DNA of 64,000 nucleotides from Oceanicaulis sp. (GCA_040112665.1 CP157796.1:1614813-1678812), one strand, 5' to 3'. Numbered from the stretch's first letter, positions 26,484 through 34,600 are shown. A program made the numbers and translations. Notes: generated by a model from the sequence alone, not told the origin.

Positions 26484-27557
26484 ATGATCCGCACCCTCGC
26501 CAGCGCCGCTGTTCTCCTCGCCGCCGCCGCTCCTGCGATCGCACAGGATCTGACGGGCGTCGCCGAAACGCTGCTCAATGAGAGCGGCGCGCCGGGCGCC
26601 GCGGTCGGGCTCGATTGCGGCGCGGGCTTTTCCGAAGGCGTCGCCGGCGTCCGGCTTGAAGGCGGCGAGGCGGCCGTCCAGCCGGGCGATTTCTGGCACA
26701 TGGGATCGAACACCAAGGCGATGACCGCGACGCTCGCCGCCCGGCTGGTGGAGCAAGGCGTGATCGCATGGGATACGACGCTGGGGGCGGCCCTGGCCGG
26801 GCTCGATCTGCAGATTCACCCTGATCTGGCCGAAGCCACGCTCGCAGACCTGCTCGCCCATCGCGGCGGTGTGACGGCCAACGCGGGCATGCTCACCGCC
26901 CTTCGCATCGCCGGCGCCGATGCGGACCGCGACGTTCAGGCCGACCGGCTCGTCTACGCCGAAGCGGTGACCTCGCAGCCGGGCGGGCCGCGCGGTGCGT
27001 ATCTCTACTCCAACGCCGGCTACGTGCTCGCCGCGCTGATGCTCGAGCAGGCCGCCGGGGCGCCCTACGAGACGCTGATGCGGCGTGAGGTGTTCGGCCC
27101 GCTCGGGATGGACGGCGCGGGCTGGGGCCCGCCGGGGGAAGCGGGCGCCGAGGACCAGCCGCGCGGGCATTCCGGCGGGCTGTTCGGCGGGCTGCAGCCG
27201 CGCGAACCCGGCGCGCGCGCCGACAATCCGCCTGCGCTCAATCCGGCGGGCCGTGCGCATCTGCCGCTCGCCGATCTCGCCGATTTCCTGCGCGCGCACG
27301 CCGACCGGCCGGACGGCTATCTCGGCGCGGACAGCTGGGCGCGGCTGCAGACACCGCCGGAAGGCGATTACGCGCTGGGTTGGGGCGTGCGCGAGGACGG
27401 CGATCTCGTCCACGCCGGATCGAACACGATGTGGTTCGCCCGGATGCTGGTCGATCGCGAGACCGGGTGCGTCGCGGTCGCTGCGGTGAATATGGCGGGC
27501 GATGCGGCGCCGGCCGCGACGAACGCTGCTCTGCGGACGCTTATCGTCGACCGCTAG
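26484..27557 (+). CDS. serine beta-lactamase-like hydrolase (class C/PBP4 fold)
   Basis: A secreted protein of 357 residues from the ATG at 26484, with a signal peptide MIRTLASAAVLLAAAAPAIA. It contains the Ser-x-x-Lys motif (SNTK in FWHMGSNTKAMTATLA), the YxN motif (YSNAGYVLAALML), LLAHRGGV, and HAGSNTMW in the place of the KTG/HxG box. This fits Beta-lactamase family Pfam PF00144 esterases and peptidases rather than true AmpC, so drug resistance should not be assumed. It converges with the HIG1 gene, and the stop codons share a CTAG. Confidence 0.85.
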   Translation: MIRTLASAAVLLAAAAPAIAQDLTGVAETLLNESGAPGAAVGLDCGAGFSEGVAGVRLEGGEAAVQPGDFWHMGSNTKAMTATLAARLVEQGVIAWDTTLGAALAGLDLQIHPDLAEATLADLLAHRGGVTANAGMLTALRIAGADADRDVQADRLVYAEAVTSQPGGPRGAYLYSNAGYVLAALMLEQAAGAPYETLMRREVFGPLGMDGAGWGPPGEAGAEDQPRGHSGGLFGGLQPREPGARADNPPALNPAGRAHLPLADLADFLRAHADRPDGYLGADSWARLQTPPEGDYALGWGVREDGDLVHAGSNTMWFARMLVDRETGCVAVAAVNMAGDAAPAATNAALRTLIVDR

Positions 27558-27760
27558 CCGCCGAACGCGCCCTTGGCCCAGAAGCCGACGACGATCACCA
27601 GCACGGCGATGAACTGGAACAGCACGCGCATCCGCATCAGCCGGTTCGACCAGGTCCGGCCGAAATCCCCGCTCCGGAAGAGCGCGTAGATGCCCGCCGC
27701 GAGGATCAGGAAGACGACGCCGAGCAGGACGTAAAGAAGAGTGTCGATGGTCTGGATCAT
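27554..27760 (-). CDS. HIG1-domain twin-transmembrane protein
   Basis: A protein of 68 residues from the ATG at 27760. It has two helices (LLYVLLGVVFLILAAGIYAL; VLFQFIAVLVIVVGFWA) joined by a polar hairpin with SNRLMRMRV, which is the hypoxia-induced gene 1 signature. Bacterial HIG1-type proteins are linked to respiratory complex assembly by homology to Rcf1. In related bacteria it often adjoins the cobalamin adenosyltransferase and etfBA; here the beta-lactamase-like gene intervenes. Confidence 0.85.
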   Translation of the reverse strand: MIQTIDTLLYVLLGVVFLILAAGIYALFRSGDFGRTWSNRLMRMRVLFQFIAVLVIVVGFWAKGAFGG

Positions 27761-27934
27761 GGCCGCCCATCTAGACCGGGCGCGCGCTGCGGGCAACGCG
27801 GCCCGGCGCCGCGCCAACCGGCATAGAGAAACTCTATGAGGGGTATAAAGAATGACCGTCTGCCGCACCGGTTTGCATTGAATTGTCTGATCATTCGTTC
27901 ATTCTCGCGATTCAGGGTCAGAAGGCGTCGGTTA

Positions 27935-28549
27935 ATGAGAGACATGCAGTCGCGAATCACGCGGCGCGATCTTCAGCGCGAAGCGACCAAGGCGGCCGTG
28001 CTCGACGCGGCCCGCAAGGTCTTTCTGTCTGAAGGGTTCGACGGCGCCACCATCAAGGCGATCGCCGACGAAGCCAACGTCTCTCCGGGCACCGTTCTGA
28101 ACGCCGAACCCTCCAAAGCCGCCCTGCTCGTGGCGATTCTCCGCGAGGAGAGTCGCACCATGGCGGAGACCTGCGAGCAGATGGAGGGCGCGCTGTCGGG
28201 GGCTGCGTCCGAGCGTCTGTCGACGCTTCTGCACATCGTGCTCGACCATCATGTGCGGCATGGTGAGCTTTACGCCGCTGCGATCGGCCATTCCTGGTTG
28301 ACGGGCGACGGCGATTATCACGCCGCATTCGAGGCGCTCGATTTCGCCTGGGGGTCGATCAAGCGCGTGCTGGAGGACGGCCGGCAGGCCGGCGAGTTCC
28401 GCTCCGATCTCGACGGCAACGCCGCGTTCACGGTGATCTGCGACGCGGTTTACGGCGCGCTGCGCTCCGCACGCCGCCATGACGGCCCGGACGCCAGCGA
28501 CACGCTGACCAAGCGGCTCTCCATCATCATCGCAGGGCTGAAAGCCTAG
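27935..28549 (+). CDS. TetR-family transcriptional regulator
   Basis: A protein of 204 residues from an ATG at 27935; an ATG at 27944 is an alternative. The N-terminal TetR HTH reads AVLDAARKVFLSEGFDGATI followed by KAIADEANVSPGTVLN. The position that usually has YYHF or YRHF is NAEPSK, unusual for the family. The C-terminal half is a helical ligand domain (LDHHVRHGELYAAAIGHSW). Its TAG stop is the CTAG of the left target duplication of the IS481 element, so the coding sequence is intact. A likely target is the Rieske/EamA cluster beyond the element. Confidence 0.88.
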   Translation: MRDMQSRITRRDLQREATKAAVLDAARKVFLSEGFDGATIKAIADEANVSPGTVLNAEPSKAALLVAILREESRTMAETCEQMEGALSGAASERLSTLLHIVLDHHVRHGELYAAAIGHSWLTGDGDYHAAFEALDFAWGSIKRVLEDGRQAGEFRSDLDGNAAFTVICDAVYGALRSARRHDGPDASDTLTKRLSIIIAGLKA

Positions 28550-28550
28550 G
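28545..28550. repeat. left target-site duplication CCTAGG of the IS481 element
   Basis: CCTAGG abuts the left terminal repeat and recurs at 29581-29586. The form NCTAGN is the known target preference of IS481. It holds the TetR stop codon (28547-28549) on one strand and the transposase stop codon (28546-28548) on the other. Confidence 0.92.
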
Positions 28551-29496
28551 TGTGATGTCTCACGACGTTGTTCAGGTCTGAGAGCGCCTGGAGCGGCGTG
28601 CGTCGATTGAGAGCGTAGTGCCTTCGGCAGGTGTTGTAACGCCGGATCCAGTTCGGCAGGTCTTCGCGCCTTGCCTCGGCTGAGGGGAAGGGTGCGGCGT
28701 AGGCCCATTCTCTCAGCATGGACTGGATGAAGCGCTCGGCCTTGCCGTTGGTCTTCGGCGTGTAAGGCCGGGTGCGGATATGGCGCAGGCCCAGCCGGCG
28801 CACGGTGCGGGCGAAGAGCTTTGAGACATAGGCCGAGCCGTTGTCGCTCATCACCCGCTCCACGCCGACGCCCTGATCGCGATACCATCGCACTGCGCGC
28901 ACCAGGAAGCCTGCTGCGCTGGCCCGGCGCTCGTCAGGCAGCACCTCGGCATAGGCCAGACGCGTGGCGTCGTCGATCGCGACATGGACGAAGTCCCAGC
29001 CCGCGCCTGTGTTGCGGTTGCCGGCGCGCACCTTGGTGATGCGGTGGCCGGGCCGGGCGAACCGGCCCAGCTTCTTGATGTCGATATGGATCAGCTCGCC
29101 AGGCCGGTCGCGCTGATAGCGCCGCACCGGCTCGGTCGGCCCCAGCCGGGCGAGCCGCGACAGGCCCGCCTCGGCCAGCCAGCGCGCCACGCTGGAGCGG
29201 GCCAGGCGCAGCGCTTCGGCGATCTGCTCGCCGGTCATCTTGAAGGTCCGCCGCATCAGCAGCGCCGCCTCGCGATAGCGCGGCGCGACCGCGCGCGGCG
29301 AGCGAAGCGGGCGGCTCGACCGGTTCGCCAGCCCCGCCTCGCCCTCCGCCCTGAAGCGAGAGAGCCACTTGAAAACCGTGCGCGGCGAAACGCCGAACGC
29401 CGCCGCGATCTCACGCACCGGCACGCCCGCTTCGCGCCGAGCCACCATCGAGGCTCGCGCATACCGCGTCGTTCTGGCATTGATATGACTGTTCAT
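28546..29496 (-). CDS. IS481-family transposase
   Basis: A protein of 316 residues. The N-terminal HTH region (VREIAAAFGVSPRTVFKWL, then LANRSSRP) is followed by a second winged HTH and an rve-type DDE core: HIDIKKLGRF (first Asp), VERVMSDNGSAYVSKLF (second Asp), and TPKTNGKAERFIQSML (Glu). All three acidic residues are present, so it should be active. The frame reads through the terminal repeat and ends at a TAG lying in the flanking target sequence, not in the element. Confidence 0.95.
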   Translation of the reverse strand: MNSHINARTTRYARASMVARREAGVPVREIAAAFGVSPRTVFKWLSRFRAEGEAGLANRSSRPLRSPRAVAPRYREAALLMRRTFKMTGEQIAEALRLARSSVARWLAEAGLSRLARLGPTEPVRRYQRDRPGELIHIDIKKLGRFARPGHRITKVRAGNRNTGAGWDFVHVAIDDATRLAYAEVLPDERRASAAGFLVRAVRWYRDQGVGVERVMSDNGSAYVSKLFARTVRRLGLRHIRTRPYTPKTNGKAERFIQSMLREWAYAAPFPSAEARREDLPNWIRRYNTCRRHYALNRRTPLQALSDLNNVVRHHT

Positions 29497-29580
29497 CCGG
29501 GCTCCCCCTGTCAGCTAGCTGTCTCGCAACAACCAGCTTCAGGCGGTCAGTCCGGATGAACAACCTTATGAGAGATCACA
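28551..29580. mobile_element. complete IS481-family insertion sequence, 1030 bp
   Basis: The ends are 24-base inverted repeats at 28551-28574 and 29557-29580, identical at 20 of 24 positions and both starting TGTGAT with TGTTCA at their inner ends. They are bounded by a perfect 6-base direct repeat, CCTAGG. The single transposase gene fills most of the element and is intact. The clean ends, intact DDE residues and perfect target duplication point to a fairly recent insertion. Confidence 0.95.
29557..29580. repeat. right terminal inverted repeat of the IS481 element
   Basis: Pairs with 28551-28574 (20 of 24 positions). It lies just upstream of the transposase start at 29496 and probably overlaps its promoter. 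Confidence 0.9.
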
Positions 29581-29586
29581 CCTAGG
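29581..29586. repeat. right target-site duplication CCTAGG
   Basis: Second copy of the 6-base target. Its CTA at 29582-29584 is the TAG stop codon of the Rieske oxygenase gene on the minus strand. Confidence 0.92.
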
Positions 29587-30703
29587 TCCGGTATCGCAGG
29601 ACGGCGGGTTTGACCGGGTTCTCGAAGGCGCGGCCCTCGGCGCGCGACTTCGCCCATTCGCGCTTCAGCCGCCGGTACCAGACCATCAGCGTGTCCGCGT
29701 CGGGGATCTGCATCAGCGGCGGGTCGTGCGCCAGGCCTTCGCCCTGAAGCCGCATGATCCGTGCGTCCTGATCGAGGAAGGTCTTTGTGAAAGGCCGGGC
29801 GAACGGCCTTATGAAATCAAGGCTCGGCGCGTTCCAGTACATGATCTCGCGAATTTCGCACAGATCGTTCCGGATCGGCGTGATCGCTGCGAGCCCCAGA
29901 AAGCTGTGCCGGTCGGTAGTGATGCTTTCCGCGCGCAGGCCGGGCAGCAGGAACTGGATCTCCACCTTCACGCCGCGGCCCAGGATCCAGGTGTAGAGCG
30001 GTGAGTTCACCGGCGCGTGGCTGAGCATGGTGAAGCCCATCTCGCTCGGCGCGTAGTGCTTCTCCTTCTCCTTCAGCGTCTTCGAGCTGCGCCAGAGCGG
30101 GCTCTTGTGCACGAAAGGGGTGTGGGCGGGATCGATCAGCCCGATCACCGCATGGTCCATGTGGCAGGCGAGCTCGGCGCGTTCGACGAACTTCACACGG
30201 CCCTCGCTCGCGCCCCTGTTCAGGACCATGTTCTGAAAGCGCGGCGGCGGCCCGTCCGGCCGGCTTGCGGCGTCTGCGCCCATGTAGATCCAGATCAGAT
30301 CGTCCTGTTCGGCGACCGGATAATCCCGCGTGCTGATCTTCGAAACGTCGAAGGCCTGGTCCTCGACCAGCGAGGGAATGTGGCGGCAGACCCCGTCGGC
30401 CAGTCCGAACCGCCAGCCGTGATAGGGACACTGCACCGTGCCGGTTCCGTCCGGCTCGACGGTCAGCTCACCGGCCGACAGCGGCACGGCGCGGTGCGGG
30501 CAGATGTCTCTCAGGGCGAAAGGCGCGCCGTCCGGCCTGCGGCCCATTACGACCGGCTCGCCCAGGAACATTTTCTTGTAGAGCTTGCCCGCTTTCAGAT
30601 CGCCGGCGGTCATCGCGACATACCAGATGTCGCGCAGGAACGCGCCGCCTTCGGCCTTGAAGGGCTCCTCACTTCTGGAGCCGCGGATCGGAAGCTCGGT
30701 CAT
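29582..30703 (-). CDS. Rieske non-heme iron oxygenase, VanA/phthalate-oxygenase-like
   Basis: A protein of 373 residues from the ATG at 30703, which overlaps the EamA stop (ATGA). The Rieske [2Fe-2S] ligands are Cys68, His70, Cys92 and His95 (ICPHRAVPL, QCPYHGWRFG). The mononuclear iron region contains ELACHMDHAVIGLIDPAHTP then FVH. The layout matches single-polypeptide alpha subunits such as vanillate demethylase and related N- or O-demethylating oxygenases, which need a separate reductase; none is encoded nearby. It is the last gene of the leftward catabolic-looking run. Substrate unknown. Confidence 0.9.
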   Translation of the reverse strand: MTELPIRGSRSEEPFKAEGGAFLRDIWYVAMTAGDLKAGKLYKKMFLGEPVVMGRRPDGAPFALRDICPHRAVPLSAGELTVEPDGTGTVQCPYHGWRFGLADGVCRHIPSLVEDQAFDVSKISTRDYPVAEQDDLIWIYMGADAASRPDGPPPRFQNMVLNRGASEGRVKFVERAELACHMDHAVIGLIDPAHTPFVHKSPLWRSSKTLKEKEKHYAPSEMGFTMLSHAPVNSPLYTWILGRGVKVEIQFLLPGLRAESITTDRHSFLGLAAITPIRNDLCEIREIMYWNAPSLDFIRPFARPFTKTFLDQDARIMRLQGEGLAHDPPLMQIPDADTLMVWYRRLKREWAKSRAEGRAFENPVKPAVLRYRT

Positions 30704-31653
30704 GGAGCCGGTGTAGCCGGGCCGGGCGGAGGCGTCGAGACCGCCGGGCGGGCGCGCTGCGCAGCGTAGACGCCGGCGAGCACCAGACCGGCGCCGGCCC
30801 ACTGGATCGCGATCAGCGCCTCGCCGAAGATCACCCAGCCCGCGACCGCGGCGACGACGGGTTGGATCAGGATGATCAGAGAGGCCAGCGCCGCCGGGGT
30901 GCGGCCCAGGCCATAGGCGATCCCGCCCTGACCGGCGCAGTGCGCGAGCACGCCCAGGCCGATCAGCGGCCACCAGCCCGCCGCGCTCGAGGGTAGAAGC
31001 GTCTCCCCGAAGCCCAGCGTGATCAGAAGCGTGATCGGGCTCGCCACGAGGGTGGACCAGAACATGACCTGCACCGTCGCCGCCCCGGCCCGCCGGGCGG
31101 CGCGCACGGCCAGAAGGTAGCCTGCGTACCAGCACGCGGTCAGCGCGCTCAGCACGTCGCCGGGCAGGCGCTCGGGGGCGAGCTGGAAGTTCGCCGCGCT
31201 CAGAAGCACCGCACCGCCCAGCGCTAGCGCGCCGGCGACCAGAAACCGGCCGGTGATCTTTTCACCGAACAGGACGAGCGCGGCGATGGTGACGGGGATC
31301 GGCGTGAGATTGGCCAGCAGGGTCGCGTTCGCGGCGGTCGTGATCTTGATGCCCGCGTGCCAGAAGGCGAGATCTCCGGCGAAGAACAGGCCCGCAAGGG
31401 CCAGCATTCTCAGCCCCTTCTCACGCTCGGGCAGCAGCCGGACTCGGCCGCGCCGGTGCTCGATAAAAAGCCAGACCGCCAGCACGGGAAGCGCGATCGC
31501 CAGCCGCCAGAAGGCGATGGCCTGCGGGCCGAGATCGGAGGCTTTCACGAGGATCGGCGCGAACCCGAGCACCGCGGCCGAAACGAACAGCACCATGACG
31601 CCGGCGAGGGCGGCGCGGCTGTCGGCGTCGTCTGTCTGGGGCGTCGCGGCCAC
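30700..31653 (-). CDS. EamA-family drug/metabolite exporter
   Basis: A protein of 317 residues with ten predicted helices in two EamA repeats. LGFAPILVKASDLGPQAIAF and FAGDLAFWHAGIKITTAANA lie in the first; a second repeat follows with LASLIILIQPVVAAVAGWVI and FGEALIAIQWAGAGLVLAGV. The repeats mark the DMT superfamily, generally exporters of amino acids or metabolites. It overlaps the oxygenase gene by four bases, so transport and oxidation are likely linked. Substrate is unknown. Confidence 0.9.
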   Translation of the reverse strand: MAATPQTDDADSRAALAGVMVLFVSAAVLGFAPILVKASDLGPQAIAFWRLAIALPVLAVWLFIEHRRGRVRLLPEREKGLRMLALAGLFFAGDLAFWHAGIKITTAANATLLANLTPIPVTIAALVLFGEKITGRFLVAGALALGGAVLLSAANFQLAPERLPGDVLSALTACWYAGYLLAVRAARRAGAATVQVMFWSTLVASPITLLITLGFGETLLPSSAAGWWPLIGLGVLAHCAGQGGIAYGLGRTPAALASLIILIQPVVAAVAGWVIFGEALIAIQWAGAGLVLAGVYAAQRARPAVSTPPPGPATPAP

Positions 31654-31758
31654 GAACCGTCTCCGGAGTCCGCACGGAATGTGCGGGTTTCAGGGCCGTG
31701 TGTTTGGATGAAGCTGAACCGGCTGGCAATCGCCAAACGCGCTGCGCCGGGCGCCGCC

Positions 31759-32886
31759 TCAGCGTTCGAACACCCCCGCTTCGAGCATGCGGTCGATGAC
31801 GGCGCGCTGGTTGGCGAGCGCTTCCTCCTGGCTCAGCATGCCGCGGCCGGCCATGGCGTTCGGGCCTGCGCGGGTCTGGCCTTCATAAGCGGGCGCGAAC
31901 GCGCCCAGGGGCAGGCGTGAGGTGAGATTGGCCATGCCGGTCCGGCGGCGCACCGCGCGCAGCTCGGGAAGGTCGATCACCGCGTTTGCGTTAAGGCTCT
32001 CCCCGCTCTCGGCCTCGGCCAGCACCGCGCCGTTCCAGTCCACGATCTTGCTCATCGCGTCGGTAGAGGCGGCGGGCACCGGCGTGCCGACGATCTCGGC
32101 TGAATTAGACGAGACGACATAGGCGAGGTTCTCGATCGCCCGGGCGCGCTTGGCGACGTCTTTGACGGTGAGGTTGGGACTGCCCACCTCGCTGGTCGGA
32201 TGCAGCAGGATCTCCGCGCCCTTGAGGCCCAGCATGCGCCCGATCTCGGGATAGAGGATCTCCTCGCTCGCGATCGTGCCCAGCTTTCCGATCGGCGTGT
32301 CGGCGACCGGAAACACCGCGTCATAGCCGTAAAGATCGAGATACGCGTCCCACACGTCCCAGGGCGTGGGGGTGTAGAGCGAGATCATGCGGCGATAGCG
32401 CAGGATCGTCTCGCCGGTCGGGTCGATGACGAAATTGGCCTGAAAGTAGAGGTCGGGAAAGTTCGGGTCGTTCTCATAGAGATTGCCCGCCAGATACACC
32501 CCGAATCGCTGCGCGATTCCGGCCAGCGCCTCGTACTCGGGGCCGTCCATGTCGACGCTCGCCTTCGCCTTCCACGCTTCGCGGCTCTCGCGCAGCGGAA
32601 AGCCGGTGAGGAAGTATTCGGGCAGACAGACCAGCTTCAGCTCGGTGCCGTTGAAGGTGCGCAGGAAGGCCTTGGTGGTGGCGATCTGCCCGCCGATCCG
32701 CGCGATCGAGGCGGCCATGCGGCTGCGCGCGGCTTCGACGGTCGTGTCCTGATTGACCGCGTCACACACCACCTGCAGCGCCACCGCGGAAAAGCGCGGA
32801 TCGTCCTGGGCCCGCGCGGCGCCGGGCAGAGCGGCTGCGGCGGCGAGCGCGGCCGCGCCGGTGAAGAGTTCACGACGCGTGGTCAT
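31759..32886 (-). CDS. Tat-exported nitrilase-superfamily protein with lost catalytic Cys and Lys
   Basis: A protein of 375 residues. The twin-arginine signal MTTRRELFTGAAALAAAAAL directs it to the periplasm. The nitrilase fold is clear: VCLPEYFLTGFPL with Glu90, GETILRYRRMISL, KLGTIASEEILYPEIGRMLG, GAEILLHPTSE and ENLAYVVSSNSAEI. In active members Lys follows YR and Cys occupies the middle motif (ICYE). Here these are Arg166 and Ser207, so the Glu-Lys-Cys triad is reduced to Glu. It may bind rather than cleave its ligand or use another chemistry. Its start overlaps the YjbR gene by 17 bases. Confidence 0.85.
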   Translation of the reverse strand: MTTRRELFTGAAALAAAAALPGAARAQDDPRFSAVALQVVCDAVNQDTTVEAARSRMAASIARIGGQIATTKAFLRTFNGTELKLVCLPEYFLTGFPLRESREAWKAKASVDMDGPEYEALAGIAQRFGVYLAGNLYENDPNFPDLYFQANFVIDPTGETILRYRRMISLYTPTPWDVWDAYLDLYGYDAVFPVADTPIGKLGTIASEEILYPEIGRMLGLKGAEILLHPTSEVGSPNLTVKDVAKRARAIENLAYVVSSNSAEIVGTPVPAASTDAMSKIVDWNGAVLAEAESGESLNANAVIDLPELRAVRRRTGMANLTSRLPLGAFAPAYEGQTRAGPNAMAGRGMLSQEEALANQRAVIDRMLEAGVFER

Positions 32887-33262
32887 GACCGAACTCCTTC
32901 AATCGGTCGGTGTTTTCACCATCCCATTCGGCGAGAAAGCGCTTGGGAGCCTGCTTGCGCCACACCTTGAACAGGTTTGCGCGCGCCCAGTCGGCGTCGA
33001 AGGCTTCAGGACGCATCAGCACCATCGCCCAAGGCCTGTGATGATCGGTGGTGAAGAACAGCTCCGGCGCCGCGTCGAGCAGGAAATCGCGTTCCTCCGC
33101 AGCCACCTTGAAGACCGGTGCGTTCGCGTCAGCTTGCGGCGCCCACCACGTCCAGAGCTTGCCGTGCGCCTTCAGGCACGGATTGCCCCACGAGACGGCG
33201 TCTTCGACGCGCGGCAGTTCGAGCGAGAGCGCGAAAGTGCGAAGATCGTCCCAGCCGTTCAT
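32870..33262 (-). CDS. MmcQ/YjbR-family protein
   Basis: A protein of 130 residues. It has LRTFALSLELPRVEDAVSWG, a PCLKAHGKLWTWW strand, VFKVAAEERDFLLDAAPELF, and YHRPWAMVLM-like ending FTTDHHRPWAMVLMRPEAFD, typical of the YjbR/CyaY-like fold. Family members are small proteins of uncertain role, often called DNA-binding. It lies between a deacetylase-fold gene (two bases upstream) and the nitrilase-like gene (overlapping), so it is part of the run. Confidence 0.85.
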   Translation of the reverse strand: MNGWDDLRTFALSLELPRVEDAVSWGNPCLKAHGKLWTWWAPQADANAPVFKVAAEERDFLLDAAPELFFTTDHHRPWAMVLMRPEAFDADWARANLFKVWRKQAPKRFLAEWDGENTDRLKEFGHDHAS

Positions 33263-33264
33263 CA

Positions 33265-34194
33265 CTATTCGTCCTTGCTCAGCCCTTCGAACAGACCGGC
33301 CGCCTCGCTCGCCGTGACCGTGAGGGTGCGTGCATCGCCTGACAGACCGTCGAGCATCGCTTCGAGCGCGCTCATCCTGAAGGGCTGGCCGGCGACGAAG
33401 CCGGTCAGGGTGAAGCCGAGCATTTGTGCGCCGTAGCGATCGTGTTCGGCCTTCAGGTAATCGCGCGCTTCCAGGATCTGCCGGGTCCAGACGTCTTCGG
33501 TCTGGGTACGCTCGATCAGAAGCCTGAAATCGTCGAGTTCGTTGTGAAGCGGCAGCGCGCCGAGCCGTCCCGCCCGGGTCTTCATGAAGACCGGGACCTG
33601 ATCGGTCTCCCAGTCCAGCACGTGCCTGAAGCCCGCCTCGGCCAGAAGATCGGGCGTGGCGAAGCTTTCCTGCCGGGCCGGCGAGAGCCAGGTGACCGGC
33701 TCGACGCCCGCCGAAGCGAAGGCTCGCTGCGTCTTCTCGATCAAGGCGCGCTCGTCGGCTTCGGAGAGGCCTGCGTGATGGATCGCATCGCCGTGCAGCC
33801 CGGCCGCAGCGATCTCGCAACCTGCCTCCAGCGCCGCGTCCAGCAGCGGCCGCGCCCGTTCGACCAGCGCTGCGGACATCGCCACGGTCGCTCTGATTTT
33901 GCGCGCGGCGAGCGCGTCGAGAATACGAAAGGCGCCGACGCGGTTTCCATAATCGCGCGTGGTGTAGTGGCGCAGATCGGGGAAGGGGGTCTTCATCCCG
34001 TGCGGGTGGGCGAAGGGGGTTTTCGTCGGGTCGATCGGGTGGTGCTCGCACACCAGCACCGGCATGACTGCGACCAGCGCGCCGCCGGGCAGATCGACGC
34101 GGGAGCGGTCCTTCGCAAGCCGCCAGGCGTGACGGTCGATATCCTGGCCGTGCCGGCGCTTGGAATACTCGAGATAGGACGGATCGAGGGTCAT
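33265..34194 (-). CDS. polysaccharide-deacetylase-fold hydrolase B (PuuE-like)
   Basis: A protein of 309 residues from an ATG with a GGAGG ribosome site at 34195-34204, directly after the toxin stop. It starts MTLDPSYLEYSKRRHGQDID and has DLRHYTTRDYGNRVGAFRIL, CEIAAAGLHGDAIHHAGLSE, and TWLSPARQESFATPDLLAEA. The TTRDYGNRVG block is shared with paralogue A at 34928 and with allantoinase PuuE and cyclic-imide hydrolases. The classical NodB Asp-Asp pair is not evident. A C-N hydrolase acting on a small cyclic or acyl amide is likely; the substrate is unknown. Confidence 0.82.
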   Translation of the reverse strand: MTLDPSYLEYSKRRHGQDIDRHAWRLAKDRSRVDLPGGALVAVMPVLVCEHHPIDPTKTPFAHPHGMKTPFPDLRHYTTRDYGNRVGAFRILDALAARKIRATVAMSAALVERARPLLDAALEAGCEIAAAGLHGDAIHHAGLSEADERALIEKTQRAFASAGVEPVTWLSPARQESFATPDLLAEAGFRHVLDWETDQVPVFMKTRAGRLGALPLHNELDDFRLLIERTQTEDVWTRQILEARDYLKAEHDRYGAQMLGFTLTGFVAGQPFRMSALEAMLDGLSGDARTLTVTASEAAGLFEGLSKDE

Positions 34195-34204
34195 GCGGAC
34201 CTCC

Positions 34205-34600
34205 TCAGACCGTGAGCACCAGCCTGTGACCGGCGAGGTTCTTGTCGCGCGAAAGCAGCCGCGCGCCTTCGGCCTCGGCCTGCAACAGCAGCATCTCGTC
34301 GAACGGATCGCCATGCGGCAGGGGCGGGTCGAGCGCGGCGCAAACCGGGCTGGAGTGCAAAGGCAGGATCGGCAGCCCCAATTCGCCCAGAAGCGTCTGC
34401 ACGGCGTCGGGCGAGGCGGGGCCCTTGCGCGCGCCGGAACGATGACGGGCGTTCCATTTCAGCCGGATCTCCCACAGCGAAAGCACGCTGGCGGTGAGCG
34501 AGGCGCGGTTCCAGTTCAGGAAGGCCCGCTCCTTGGCGGAGGTCCGGACCGGCGCGCCGACGACCGCGTAGACGTAGTGCGTGTCCAGAAGAAGCCTCAC
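34205..34600 (-). CDS. VapC/FitB-type PIN-domain toxin
   Basis: A protein of 131 residues. The PIN acidic residues are Asp6 (LLLDTHYV), Glu44 (SLWEIRLK), Asp98/Asp101 (HGDPFDEML) and Asp119 (LSRDKNLAG), all in place, so RNase activity is expected. The ATG overlaps the antitoxin stop by four bases. It lies inside the hydrolase operon, ending ten bases before gene B. Such toxins cleave tRNA or rRNA when the antitoxin is degraded. Confidence 0.92.
   Translation of the reverse strand: MRLLLDTHYVYAVVGAPVRTSAKERAFLNWNRASLTASVLSLWEIRLKWNARHRSGARKGPASPDAVQTLLGELGLPILPLHSSPVCAALDPPLPHGDPFDEMLLLQAEAEGARLLSRDKNLAGHRLVLTV

Noticed and set aside
26484..27557. Antibiotic-resistance beta-lactamase
   Set aside because: SxxK and YxN are present but the KTG box is not canonical. 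Many PF00144 proteins are esterases or peptidases, so resistance should not be claimed.
29500..29530. CTAG within the IS (TCAGCTAGCTGTC) as a second insertion site or nested element
   Set aside because: No duplicated flanks or additional terminal repeats surround it. It is internal, between the right end of the element and the transposase start.
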